Shown: positions 31,329-42,200 of the stretch, piece by piece
Numbering within the stretch: position 1 is the first letter of the stretch
Layout: every line of letters begins with the position of its first letter
Assembly: GCA_030849075.1 (NCBI GenBank)
Contig: JASAOO010003449.1
Coordinates: forward strand, 1-64,000
Source: Zelonia costaricensis
Taxonomy: Eukaryota > Euglenozoa > Kinetoplastea > Trypanosomatida > Trypanosomatidae
Length of the DNA stretch: 64,000 nt
Direction: 5' to 3'
Made by a program: the position numbers and the translations under genes
Notes under the pieces: generated by a model
Databases searched by the model: none
Seen by the model: only the letters and a program-made list of their open reading frames with translations
What the model was told of the DNA's origin: nothing

Positions 31329-31416
31329 CAACACAAACGCGCCAAAGCATCTCCGCGTGCGTGACAGGATTGCTCAACTCCGCCCCTTTGCCTCCGTTTT
31401 CAGGCACGCGGTGATG
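29267..31416. other. 2.2-kb gene-free gap
   Basis: No supportable gene between TAT-2 and TAT-1. It holds (CA)n tracts near 29992-30013, 30068-30083 and 30370-30392, a longer one at 31289-31324, and an A-run near 30768-30779. Confidence 0.55.
31289..31324. repeat. (CA)n microsatellite
   Basis: About 18 uninterrupted CA units just downstream of the TAT-2 stop. Confidence 0.95.
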
Positions 31417-32739
31417 TTACTCCGCGTCGGCAGCAGCGGCCTCGACCGGCGCGCGGCGGTGGCGCTCGCAGAAGAGCACCATACGCTCCGCCGCCTCCTC
31501 CAGAATGGCGTGCGGCCGCGTGATCACCACGCGGAAGCAGTTGGGTGCGTGGAAGGCCATGCCCGGGACGAGCTGCACGTTCTCCTCCGCCAGAAGCGCC
31601 GTGGTAAAGCTGACGTCGTCCGTGACAACGGCGGGGTCGAACTGGTCGACGCTGATGGTGACCATCACGTACATGGCGGCCTGCGGCATGGTGGCCCACA
31701 GCATGCGCGTCTTTGGGTCGGCGGCGATGCTGCTGCGGTTGAGGGCGTCGTGGAACGCCATGGCGCTCTCGGCGATAATGGAGACGACGCGAGGGAGGTG
31801 GTCCGACGGCGTCTTGAGCAGCGCGGCCGCGACAGGGGCCTGGGCGAGGGTGCTCGGCCCGACGACGAGGTTCGCCTGGTTCTTGATGCCGCGGTTGTAC
31901 TCGGCGCCGTGACCTGCCGGGTCAATGAACATGAGCCACGCCAGGCGCCAGCCCGGTACGACGAAGATCTTCGCCGTGCCGCACAGGATCACCCGCGGCG
32001 TCTCCGACTCGATGTCGGCAACCGAGGTGAACTCCTTGTTCGGGTTGTCCTCGGTCTGGAAGACCATGCCGGCGTACATCTCGTCGGAGAAGAGCGGCAG
32101 CTTGAGCTCCTCTGCGGTACGAACGAAGCCCTCGACATGCTCGCGGGTGAAGTTGCTGCCGCACGGGTTGGATGGGTTCGTCATGATGATCAGCTTTGTG
32201 CGCTCGTCGCGCAGTGCCTTGACCTGCTCCAGGTCGGCCTCCCAGTTGTTGTCCGGGTTGAGGTCGTAGTAGCGCAGCTCCACCTCGAAGGTCTTGGCGA
32301 CCGTCTCGTAATGCGGGAAGCCGGGCGCGGGGACGAGGATGTTGTCGCCCGGGTTCGCGATGGCCGAGATAGCGAGCAGGATGGCGTGCGAGCCGCCCGA
32401 GGTGAGGACGACGTTTTCGGCGGAGAGGTTGCGCTTGAGGTCGTCGCTGTGCACAAAGTGCCGCTTCCAGTAGTCGACGACGGCCATGCGCGGCTCGAGC
32501 ATGCCGATGGCGGGGTGGTAGCCGTTGAACTGGCGCGATGCCACCGCCTCCTCCAGTGCCGCCTGCTGCACGAGCGACGAGGGCACGTAGCCCTGGTCCA
32601 GCGTCGGGTCGCCGACGGAGAGCTTGATGAGCGCCTTGTGGGAGGTGGACGGCTTCGAGTTGTCGGAGATGGCGCGAATGGGGTTGAAGACGCGGTCGGC
32701 CTGGGCCGAACACGCCACTGCCCACGCTGAGGACGGCAT
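31417..32739 (-). CDS. Tyrosine aminotransferase-like PLP enzyme, copy 2
   Basis: A 440-residue subfamily-I aminotransferase. Motifs: KLSVGDPT (39-46), FNGYHPAIG (71-79), FPHY (Tyr144), NPSNPCGSN (188-196), SDEMYAG (Asp219, Tyr222), PLP lysine Lys257 in CGTAKIFVVPGWR, and Arg in FRVVITRP near the C-terminus. It differs from the other copies by WRLAW instead of WRxGW, an acidic insert after the PLP-contact Tyr (QTEDNPNKE) and a 16-residue Ala/Glu-rich tail after the ERH terminus shared by most copies. The start is at MPSSAWAVACSAQ; the upstream frame is His/Thr and Leu/Pro repeat-derived. Substrate preference cannot be read from the sequence. Confidence 0.92.
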   Translation of the reverse strand: MPSSAWAVACSAQADRVFNPIRAISDNSKPSTSHKALIKLSVGDPTLDQGYVPSSLVQQAALEEAVASRQFNGYHPAIGMLEPRMAVVDYWKRHFVHSDDLKRNLSAENVVLTSGGSHAILLAISAIANPGDNILVPAPGFPHYETVAKTFEVELRYYDLNPDNNWEADLEQVKALRDERTKLIIMTNPSNPCGSNFTREHVEGFVRTAEELKLPLFSDEMYAGMVFQTEDNPNKEFTSVADIESETPRVILCGTAKIFVVPGWRLAWLMFIDPAGHGAEYNRGIKNQANLVVGPSTLAQAPVAAALLKTPSDHLPRVVSIIAESAMAFHDALNRSSIAADPKTRMLWATMPQAAMYVMVTISVDQFDPAVVTDDVSFTTALLAEENVQLVPGMAFHAPNCFRVVITRPHAILEEAAERMVLFCERHRRAPVEAAAADAE

Positions 32740-33908
32740 CGTGTGCACGTGGAGAGCGGGGGGGGGAAAGGGGAGTGCGTGTGTGTGCGTGTGTGCGTGT
32801 GGGTGGCTAGAACGGGAACGGAGCAGCAGCCGCGGCAGACGAGAGAGGGTGGGGGGCACAGGGGAGCACGTCAAGGGTGGCTGGAGTCGTACTAGAGTGC
32901 TAAAGCAGCGCACTCGACGGGGGAACAGCGGGGGTGGGGGAGGGCGGGGCGCGATGGGCGGCTAGTGGAGGGCGAGCGGTGGTGCGTGCCTCGTGAAGCC
33001 GGGGGGACAGGGCGAGTGAGCGATAGAGAGGAGGAAAGTTGGCGGTAGTGGTGGGGAGCAGCTGCGCCGTGTGCACGAGCGCATGTGGTGGTGAGGGTTG
33101 GGCGAAGGAGGCAAAGGGGTGGGGGAAGTGATCGAAGTCTCAATCCTGCGCTCGCTGGCAGATGAAGAGGAAAGAAAAGGGGCCAACAAGGCCGTCACTG
33201 ATGTGCGTTTGTGTGCTTCCCCGTCTTCTCGATCGAGGGCAGGATAATACACATGCTGAATCGTCGCATACTGAACGCGGGTGGCGCGGCGAGTACTCAC
33301 CCCTGCGCGTTCCACCAGCCACGCGCACGTGCCAGCTGGTCGTCTTGTTTTCCTCCTTGTCTTTGTAAAGAAGAGAAAAGGGAAAAGTCTGGCGTGTCTT
33401 CAGTGTGTCAAGTCCGCCGGTGCACAGGGCGTGGGCAGTGTGTGTGGCAATCGACGGAGGAACAACAACAACAAATGAAGCCCATACGGGTGGAGAACGT
33501 GGATGAGGGCTTGTGAAAGGTGCTGGCGTGCAGGCGGGGAGCGGAAGCGCTCCCTGGGCGGCTGCACCACCTCCCGAGCCACACGGAACCGGAATAGCGA
33601 GAATGCCGCGCCTCGATGCGCCGACACCTTCTTCTTGGCACGCACACACTCACAAAGCCGGCGATGCAACTCTTCTTTTCCATTTCGTTTCGTGCGGCTC
33701 AGCACCGGGTGCCTACCGCGTCGCCGTGCCGCCCTTCTGTCACGTCCCTGTACCTTGTCCACGCTCGATTCCTGCTCAAGTGTAGGTGCGGGCGCGCTTG
33801 CAAATGTAAATGTGTGTGTGTGTGCGTGTGTTTGTGCTCGGCCACAGCCTTGCTGCTTCATACACTCTCCGCTTTGGCAGAGAACCCGGGAGAACACGAG
33901 AGGCTCTT

Positions 33909-33909
<1 letters not shown>

Positions 33910-33940
<31 letters not shown>
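33910..33940. repeat. (CA)n microsatellite
   Basis: About 15 CA units, followed after a short interruption by more CA to about 33952. Confidence 0.95.
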
Positions 33941-33943
<3 letters not shown>

Positions 33944-36900
33944 CCACACACATGAGGGCGAGACAGTTAGAACCCAAGGCAAGGCACACATAGAAGAGAC
34001 AGACCAGAAAAAAAAGAGAAGAGAGCGCTCACTTGGGGCCACACACACACACACACACACATACAAACCCAGGTAGATATCGGGATGATGATGGGCTCCG
34101 AGAAATAGTAGACACGGAAAAGAAAAAAATGGAAGGAAGAGCGAAAGGGTCGCAGCACGAACAACGAGAGGCGCAGAACGAGAAAGCAAAAGCATTCGAG
34201 GCAGCAAGCATAGTTACCAGAGAGGCAGAGGGGCTGAGCGTCCGCGAAAAAGACAAGGCCGTCTCTCCTCTCCCCTCTTCGACACGAACACGCCGATCAC
34301 CGTCCGTGCTAAGCGTCGAAACCTCACCCTCCTCTGTTCTCGTCGCCTCGTCTCACAGCCACCATCAGTTTCCACACCTCCCTTTTCGCCGTGCCCATAT
34401 CACTTTCTCTTGCACACCTCTGTTCTCGCCGTCAACGGGGCAGGGGAAGGGAGAGAGAGGAAGAAGACACCGCGACGTGCATCGTTGAGCTTGTGCAGAG
34501 CACGGGACATCTCCACCGACGCCAACGGCGGAGTGAAGAAGAAAAACAACAAACCGCTGCTGCCGGAGTGGGGAAGGCGTACGAGGGCGAGGGCCAAGGG
34601 AGGCAACAAGGGGTTGGATGGCGTACCGGTGCTTGACTCAATCGTGCGAGTACCCATCAAGGGGCGCCGATCGACGTCGCGGAGTAGGCGAGCACAGAGG
34701 GGGAGGGGGGTGGGGGAGGAGCGGTAGGAGGCGGCCGGACCAAGTACGTTTTGTTAAAGTCAGGCAAACACCTCTCCCTCGCCGTTATCTCTCCCTCTCT
34801 CCCGCCCCTCCCTCCGGCTCCAAGACACTTTCCTTAATCGCCTCCTTGCGAGCGCCTGCACGACGCTGCAGGCGCCGACGCGCACGAGCGCGTAGAATGA
34901 TGCATGGCAGAGAAGCACAATCAGAGGAGGAAAAGAAAATGGACAGACAGAAGAGGCAAAGAAAGCACACACAAAAAAGGGGCTCGCGCACGACAGGGGA
35001 GAGAGCGAGAAGTTAGGTCCGCCGCGGACATTGGACACACACAGGGCAAAGTGAAAAACAAAAATGGAAGAGAGAGGGACAGATGAACGCGGGGGAAGCA
35101 ACGCGTGAGATGAGGTCGCGCGGTCACGCTAGCGAAATGCACAAAACAACAACCAACAACAACCACAACCACACACACAAAAAAAAAGAAAACGAAGACG
35201 CCGACCATAGTTGCACAGGCGGATGGGTGCGCAGGCTGTAAAACGGGCGATTTCCTGCGTCACGCAGAGCCTGAGAACGTGTCGCTGATGGATCAACAAG
35301 AACGCAGGAAGAGAACAAAAGAGGAAGCAAACCAGGAAGGAGGTGGTGGACGCTGTCGTATTGTTGTCCACAAACAAACAAGAAAAGAAGAGCGAGGGGC
35401 ACTAAGAAGATAGAGTAGGAGAGGCAGACAAAGACAAAGCGTCGCCGTGTTGTTAAGCTCGCGTTTTCGTTTTCAATGTGCGCCGCTTTCGCCGGTGCGC
35501 CGCATCTCTGCGCTGGGCCGTCCGCAATTGCCCCTCCCTTTTCCCTGCTGAGATTTCTGCCCGCCACTCAAGCGGGAGGATGGCCTCTTCTTTTTTCGAG
35601 GCTCCGTGCACATCAAGCTCACCAACGTACAGACAACCAGAAATGGAGAGCTGCAAGCACACACATGTACGAGCATACACACACACACACAGACACGTGC
35701 GTGCCCTACTCAGTGGCAGACTGAACACGCCGCGTCACCCACACTCCCCCCCTTTGGGGTGAGGAGGAGGAGAGCTCTTGCACTTCTCATGTTTCTCACA
35801 CCCGTTCGAATTCGCCAGGCAAAGCGACAAACGCGTCTGCGCGGCACAGGGAAATGAGGGAGCGTGTAAAAACCACGAAACGGGAAACGGAGCAAGACGA
35901 AGAAGAAAGCAGGAGTGCGTGGCCTTCCTTCAAGGAGTGAACCAATTTAAAGACACAAACACGCACACATACACACACAGCGACTTATACCACTGCAGAG
36001 CACCATCGTTACACCGTCACAAACACCGGGGAAGGGAGAGAGGAGCTCGAGTCAGACAAGATAACAACAAAAAAAAAGGAAAAGGAGAAGCGTGCGCACT
36101 CACTACCCGAAAAGATAAGCGCGTGCCTTCTATCGATTGGAGACACCACTACCACAACAACAGCAGAAGGGGGATGAGCTCAGGCGTTGTGTTTTTCGTG
36201 TTCAAGCGCCTGACTGCTCGCCGTCCCCCCTTCACATACTTCAGAATTCGCAAACCGCTTGCGTTCTTGCCCCACCCTCACCACCCTCGCCCGTCGAAGC
36301 GTGTTGCGACTTGTCCGTGAATCTGCACCTTCTCAGCCTGGGAGACGGCGAGAGGGGAGGAGGGGTGATGGTGCGAAGTGTGGTAGGCCTCCTACGCACG
36401 CATACTCACCCCTGCATTGCAGTGGGAGGGGAGAAGAGAAAAAGTAAAAAAAAGGTGAGGCGGACACGGGAGGGGGCGGCGGGGGGGGGTGGAGTGGGTA
36501 TGGCCGCCCCACCCTTGCGAAGGTCGGACAGGTCGCACAGGTTGAAGGGGAGGGGGGAGGGGATGGGACAGCGGGAGACGGAGGGCAGGACGGCAAAAAA
36601 GCAAAAAAAAAGCACAAGACAAGGCACATGGCAGCATACGCATCAAGTTCACAAAGAAACAAACGATAACGTACACACACGCGCGTACGCTGCCAGAGCA
36701 TTGGAGGTGAGAGGGGGACGCGTGAGCAAGAGGGTCCATCACTCCTCGAACGAGCCACAGGCTGTTTACACTTACTGAAGGTCTGCTTCTTATTCCCCCT
36801 CCTGCACGGCTTCTGCACGGGTTCTGGCAGCGAACATGTAGCAGGAGGCATGCGCGAGTCGGCAAGCGTGTGAATGTGTTCGGTTCCTTCATCTGCTCTC

Positions 36901-37387
36901 ACCTGAATCTGCAATGTCGAGCGGATTGGCCATGGTGACACACGCGCACACACAAGGAGACAGGTGATGATCGAGGCACCAAACCAGGGAGCGGCCTCGC
37001 ATGGGTGGTGTCGATCGGCAGGACGTAAGAAAGCGTCGTTGGGGAGTGGGCGGACAAAAACGAAACCGGAGGAGGTTCGAGAAGGTCGCAGAGCGGGTGG
37101 GGAGGAGGAGCAGGAAAACCAGCAACACACGTGTGGGCATACAGGGAGGGGTGAAGAAAGAGAAAAGAAGCGACAACAAGGGAGGGGGGGTGATGATGAT
37201 GATGGGAAGTACGAGAGAGGGAGAGAGAGAGAGTCGAAGAAGAAGACGAAAAAAAAGTGAACAAAGGAGGCGAGGACTAACTGAGAAACGGGGCATGGAT
37301 AGGCTGCAGGGGGTAGGTGGGTGAAATGGGCGAATGTGCTGGGGAAGGGGAGAGTTACAGAGGTCCTTGCTCTCCTTTTGCACTCCG

Positions 37388-37404
37388 ACACACACACACA
37401 CACG

Positions 37405-37481
<77 letters not shown>

Positions 37482-37494
37482 ACACACACACACA
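37388..37494. repeat. Long interrupted (CA)n tract
   Basis: A 107-bp CA tract interrupted three times by CGAACA at about 37402, 37439 and 37479, so the interruptions fall roughly 37-40 bp apart, a higher-order pattern. Confidence 0.95.
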
Positions 37495-37968
37495 AAGGTA
37501 CGCACACACGGAGGGGGAACAGATGCAGTGGCGATTTCCATCCGTTCCCCCCATTGCCAATCTGCTGGCCGCCCATAACGCAGAGGAGAGAGAGGGGAGG
37601 GGGGGGGGAGGTGGGCTTACGCGTGCGCACACCTAAAACAGACCAAATCAACAAGCAAGAGAGCAAGAGAGACATACGGTGTGCGTAGGCTGCCGGTGAG
37701 GGAGGAAGGAGGGAAAGCAGGGGAGAAGACACGTGGCGAGTCAGCGCACCCGCGGTCTTACTTGTTTTTCTTTTCCAAAGCGCCAGTGACGGCGGCGGCA
37801 CACCCGCAGAGGCGGTCTGTCAAGTCCTGTCCTCTCTGGCTGGCCGCCACCCGGTCCTGTTGCCCTGTTTTCCATTGCCGTCCTCAGTGGCGTACGTACA
37901 GACCCCCCCCCCACCCACACAATCTGCATGCGCATTCAGGCAGACTTGCGCGCGCGGCTGCGAGTGCT

Positions 37969-39204
37969 TTACTTCTTGTGGCGCTCGCAGAACTCGATGA
38001 TGCGGTCGACGGCCTCGTTCACAATCGCGGCCGGCCGCGACGTCGTCGCGCGCACAAAGCCGTGCACACCAAAAATCTCGCCCGGCAGCACCTGCACGTT
38101 CTCCTCATCCAGCAGCTTCTCGTAGAACTCCATGTCCGTGCTGATGTCCTTGAAGGTGTCGAAGTCCAGCTTCAGCATGATGAACATGGACGCGCGAGGG
38201 GCGTCGAAGGTGATGCCAATTTGGTGCTCGAGCAGACGGTCGTACACCTTCGCGCCGGCCTCCAGCTGCACAATAACGCTGTCCACGTAGTCCTGCGGGA
38301 TCTTTGTGAGACTGCGGATGAGCGAGATCTGGCCAATCGAGTTCGACCCTGTCAGCAGCTGCGCCAGCCGGTCCATGCCGGCCATCCACGGCTTCGCCAC
38401 CCCCTGGGGATCGACGAGCAGCACCCAGCCGATGCGCCAGCCGGGTGTCACGGCGTGCTTGGCCGACCCCCCCATCACAAGGCGCGGCACGTTCGTGTCG
38501 AAGTCTGCGATGGAGGTGAACGTCTCACCCTTGAAGACGAGCTCGGCGTAGATCTCGTCCGCGATGAGGGGCAGCTTGTGCTTCTCGCAGAAGTGCACAA
38601 TCTCACCCACGTGCTCGCGGCTGTAGTTGCTGCCGCACGGGTTGGACGGGTTCACGATGAGCACGCCGCGGGTCTTGGCGTCCACCAGCTTGTTGGCCGC
38701 CTCGAGGTCCGCCTCCCAGTTCTTGGCGGGGTCCAGGGGGAAGTAGCGGCACTCGACGCCATAGCTGTCACACACCGTCTTGTAGTGCGGGAAAGCCGGT
38801 GCGGGGACGAGCAGGTTGTCGCCCTCGTTGCACAGCGCGCTGATGGCGAGCACGATGGCGTGCGAGCCGCCCGAGGTGAGCAGCACGTTCTTCCAGTCCA
38901 CGTGCGCCTTGCGCTCCGGCGTGTGGCAAAACTTGGTCCAGTACTCCGCCACGCACTGGCGCGACTCATTGTAGCCGGCGACGGGAGGGTAGCCGTTGAA
39001 CTCCTTGCTGGCCACGGCCTTCACCATCTCGTCGACAAGCAGCTGCGGCGCGACGAGGTTGCCGTCGGCGGTCGGGTCGCCCATGGACAGCTTGATGACC
39101 GGCTTAGTGCTGCGCGACGGCTTCATCTTGTCCGTCAGCTCCGTGAGGGGCTGCAGCGTGCGGCTCGCGTGCCTCGACGCGTTCACCGTGGGAAAGGCGC
39201 TCAT
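37969..39204 (-). CDS. Tyrosine aminotransferase-like PLP enzyme, copy 3
   Basis: A 411-residue subfamily-I aminotransferase, close to copy 4. Motifs: KLSMGDPT (38-45), FNGYPPVAG (69-77), FPHY (Tyr141), NPSNPCGSN (185-193), ADEIYAE (Asp216, Tyr219), PLP lysine Lys249 in GGSAKHAVTPGWRIGW, and Arg in FVRATTSRP. The C-terminus ERHKK is not a glycosomal signal. An 81-bp stretch (38075-38155) is identical to copy 4, including synonymous sites. The start is at MSAFPTVNASRHA; copy 4 has about 38 extra N-terminal residues that this copy lacks. The frame to 39522 is Pro/Ser-rich and repeat-derived. Confidence 0.93.
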   Translation of the reverse strand: MSAFPTVNASRHASRTLQPLTELTDKMKPSRSTKPVIKLSMGDPTADGNLVAPQLLVDEMVKAVASKEFNGYPPVAGYNESRQCVAEYWTKFCHTPERKAHVDWKNVLLTSGGSHAIVLAISALCNEGDNLLVPAPAFPHYKTVCDSYGVECRYFPLDPAKNWEADLEAANKLVDAKTRGVLIVNPSNPCGSNYSREHVGEIVHFCEKHKLPLIADEIYAELVFKGETFTSIADFDTNVPRLVMGGSAKHAVTPGWRIGWVLLVDPQGVAKPWMAGMDRLAQLLTGSNSIGQISLIRSLTKIPQDYVDSVIVQLEAGAKVYDRLLEHQIGITFDAPRASMFIMLKLDFDTFKDISTDMEFYEKLLDEENVQVLPGEIFGVHGFVRATTSRPAAIVNEAVDRIIEFCERHKK

Positions 39205-42200
39205 GGTGCGAGTGAGTTCGAGAGGTAGGGAGAGAGGGGGGAGCTGACGCGAGGTCGAAAGGGAGCTGGATCTGTATGTGCGACAAGGAGGGAAGAGGAC
39301 GGGAGTTGAGGCGGAGAAGGCGGCCGAGAGAGAGAAAGGAGCGGGGAACTCGTCAAAGAAGAGGGTTGGGGAGCGAGGAGGAGACTTGAGGCGCGGATCG
39401 AAAGTGCCGGTGTGTAAGCGTGCGTGCGTATATGTGTGTGCGAGCGAGCAAGAAGGCGCCAGAAAAGGGGGCGGGGGGGCGAAGGGGTTCAGGAGTGATG
39501 TGCATCGAGCGAGGGGAATCACAGCCTGAAGGCTGGAGCGGCGGTGCGCAATTTAACGTCTCCTCTCCCCCGCCGGGAGAGGGAGTGAATGCTGAGGCGG
39601 TTCAGCGAGAAGGGGGTCGAGGAAGCACTCCGCCCCGTCCCCTTACCAGGACACACACACAAATCAACATGCTCGCACTCCTCGGCAGAGAGGTGCGTCT
39701 TGTGCGGCTCACGGGGGCTGCCTTGACGATGTCCACCACCCTACCTTGTGTGCGGGTGGTGCAGCAGCCGACAGCTGCAGCATACACACACGCACAAGTG
39801 CACATACGTGCGAGAGCAGCACCCAGGAAGCGGCCTCTTTGCCTCGTGTTACGTTATTGCACTTTGTTCTGGGGCGCTGCCTTTTCCCCCGTTCCGCTTC
39901 CCCACCCACGCGCATTCGCTCTGCTGCGCTCCGCTCCCACCTTCCTGCGTCCCTCTTCATCCACATCCCCAGCCTCTTCCTCTGGCCTGCGTCTACACCA
40001 GGCGGAGGGGGAGGGGGCTGACAGACGGAGTACGAATTGAAATGAAAAGACACATCCAAGGAAATGGACGCGGTCAGAAAAGCGGGATCACGGCCAATCG
40101 TGCGGTGCATGCGGGATAGGGGCGGTGGCGGCGAGGGGGGGGGGGCAGGGGCTGCCACTGAGGAGGGGCCAATGAGGCCTTCATAAAGAGAAATACAGTA
40201 GAGCGAACCACACGACACAGCAAGCGAGCTAAAAGCAAGAAAAAAAAGGGAAAGCAAGGCACATATCAGAGCGCTCAAGACTCAGGGGGAAAAAAAAGGA
40301 AGGTAAAAATGGCAGACGAAGAGGGTCGAAGCAAACATGACGGCGAGGAAAACAGAGAGAAAAAACATGAGCAACTCGGGTTGGCGTCCCTCCTCTCTCT
40401 CACACACAGCACCCGCAGAGACGCCAGCGAGACAGAAAAGAAAAGTGAGAAAGAAGAAACTGGACGTGAAAGAGCGGGGCTCGGGAGAGCGGCGAGGTTG
40501 TACTCAAAGATGAGAACTGGTGGCGTAAAGCTGCTGGAATAGCGGGATGAGGCCGGGAAAACGTGTCACAGAGGACGCGTAACGGCTGATGATGCTGGGT
40601 GACACGTTCACCGCAGTGGGGGGGGGGGCACACCTACCTGGGTGGCAGGCCCAACAAAACAAATGCACATGCACAGACGCCTACAGACGCACACCAATCC
40701 ACCCACCCAGACGCACCGACACGCTAGGGCTTCATGTCCTCGCCAGAGCGTGCGTTGCAGGCGGTGGGCCCCAAAAATGCGGAGGCTGAGTGGTGTAATG
40801 TGGGGGTGAAGAGGGAGAAGAGGGGGGGGGGGGTCAGGCTGTCTGTGCTGCCGCGCACACGTTTTTGTTTATTCGCCTTCTCTCTTCTCTCACGCTTGTC
40901 CAGACCTCGCTGTCCGCAAGCGAGTGAGACGGGAGAGTCGAGAAGACAAAAAAAGGGCAAACAACAAAAAAAAGAAAAGAAGACGAGAGAAACGAATCAG
41001 CGTCACCGAAACAAGAAAGGGCCGCAGCAGAATCGTTTTCTTTTTTCGTGGCCCTTTGCTCGCGACGGGGACGAGCACGTGTTCGCCGCATCTGATTTGA
41101 CTTGCTTCTACAAAAAAAAGGGTTTTGGTGACGCACGCACCGAAGAGCCCAACACGGTGCGCACGGGGGCGGTTGGGGTGGGGGTAACCACGCGGGCGGG
41201 ACGTTGCGGCAGGCCGCGGCAGCTGGTGGAAGACGCAATTCTCGTCTGTTTTTGTTTGAGGAAGAATATGGCGCATCCTGGCTGCGCAGTCGCGGACTCG
41301 GCCGCCCGTCCATGTGACCCGGCGCGGGGAAAGAGCGACCCTAGGGACGGTTCTTCTGGGGTTTCTTTCCTTTCTCTTCGTGTGTGTGCAGGTGTCGTGG
41401 GTCGAGGAGCCATCACACCCACCTCCTCGCATGTGCCACACAGAATCTAAACAAGGGGGGGGGGCACGAGTCGCGTGTTGCGGTGGGGCACCCGCGCGGC
41501 GGAGGCTGATGAAGCGAAGAAAGCTAAGGAAATGGGTGGGGGTGGTGTTGGTGGTAGGAAGAAGATGCGTGCGTATGCAGCTGCACGACCCAGCCCTGTT
41601 CACCGCGTAGCACGAGCTGGCGCGGAAACAAGAAGCAAAAAAAAGTACCTCGACGATTTGACCTTTTGTCCTTCTCGGACGAAGTCCTGAAAGAGAAGAG
41701 AAACGAAAAGAAAAAAAGGGAGGAGAAAAGAAACTAACCGGGACGAACGACACCGACAACAACAAGAAGAAAGACAACGCGAGCTCACAAACATACCGCG
41801 GTCGAGACACACAGACAAAAACAAGCGAGCAAAAAAAAAAAAAGACAAAAAGGAGTGTGAGCGGGAGAATGGCGCGGGGCGGGGGGGGAAAGGGAGCGGC
41901 GAAGCGACAACGCAGTCTCGAACGTTCCCGCCCACGCTCCCAACAATAAAGTGAGGAAAAAAAAGAAAAGAAAAAAAGGGACGACGTGAGAGGCCGAAGG
42001 AGAACGAGGTGCGGAGGACGTAGAAAGAAAAGAGAAAAGAAAAACAAAGAAGAAGCGCAAGCGTAACAGAAGGAGAGGCAAAAAAACAAACAAACAAACA
42101 ATCACACGACACTGATGACGCTGACAGGTGGAGGCCCAAATAAAGGAAGAGCAAAAAAGGAGACGCGTGAAACAACAGAAACGAATGAAGGAAGACAAAA

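Larger units (their letters stand above)
32740..37968. other. 5.2-kb gene-free gap in the aminotransferase array
   Basis: The longest gap in the window, between the TAT-3 stop and the TAT-2 start. I find no supportable gene, RNA or aminotransferase remnant. It holds (CA)n tracts at 33910-33940, 34042-34062 and 37388-37494 and many polypurine runs. The largest open frame (36333-37541, minus) is a translation of C/T and (TG)n tracts. Long UTRs could account for some of it. Confidence 0.5.

Noticed and set aside
35806..35822. CGTTCGAATTC resembling a T-loop on the plus strand
   Set aside because: No matching stem or A box; a chance match.
37388..37494. CRISPR-like or satellite array
   Set aside because: It is only an interrupted dinucleotide repeat; there are no unique spacers and CRISPR is not expected in a eukaryote.
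36333..37541. 402-residue minus-strand open frame in the 5.2-kb gap
   Set aside because: Its translation is Cys/Val and Ser/Phe/Pro-rich because it reads (TG)n and polypyrimidine tracts; no motif is visible.
40890..42101. 403-residue minus-strand open frame
   Set aside because: It is dominated by Phe, Ser and Leu from a plus-strand A/G-rich block; apparent membrane segments are a composition effect.
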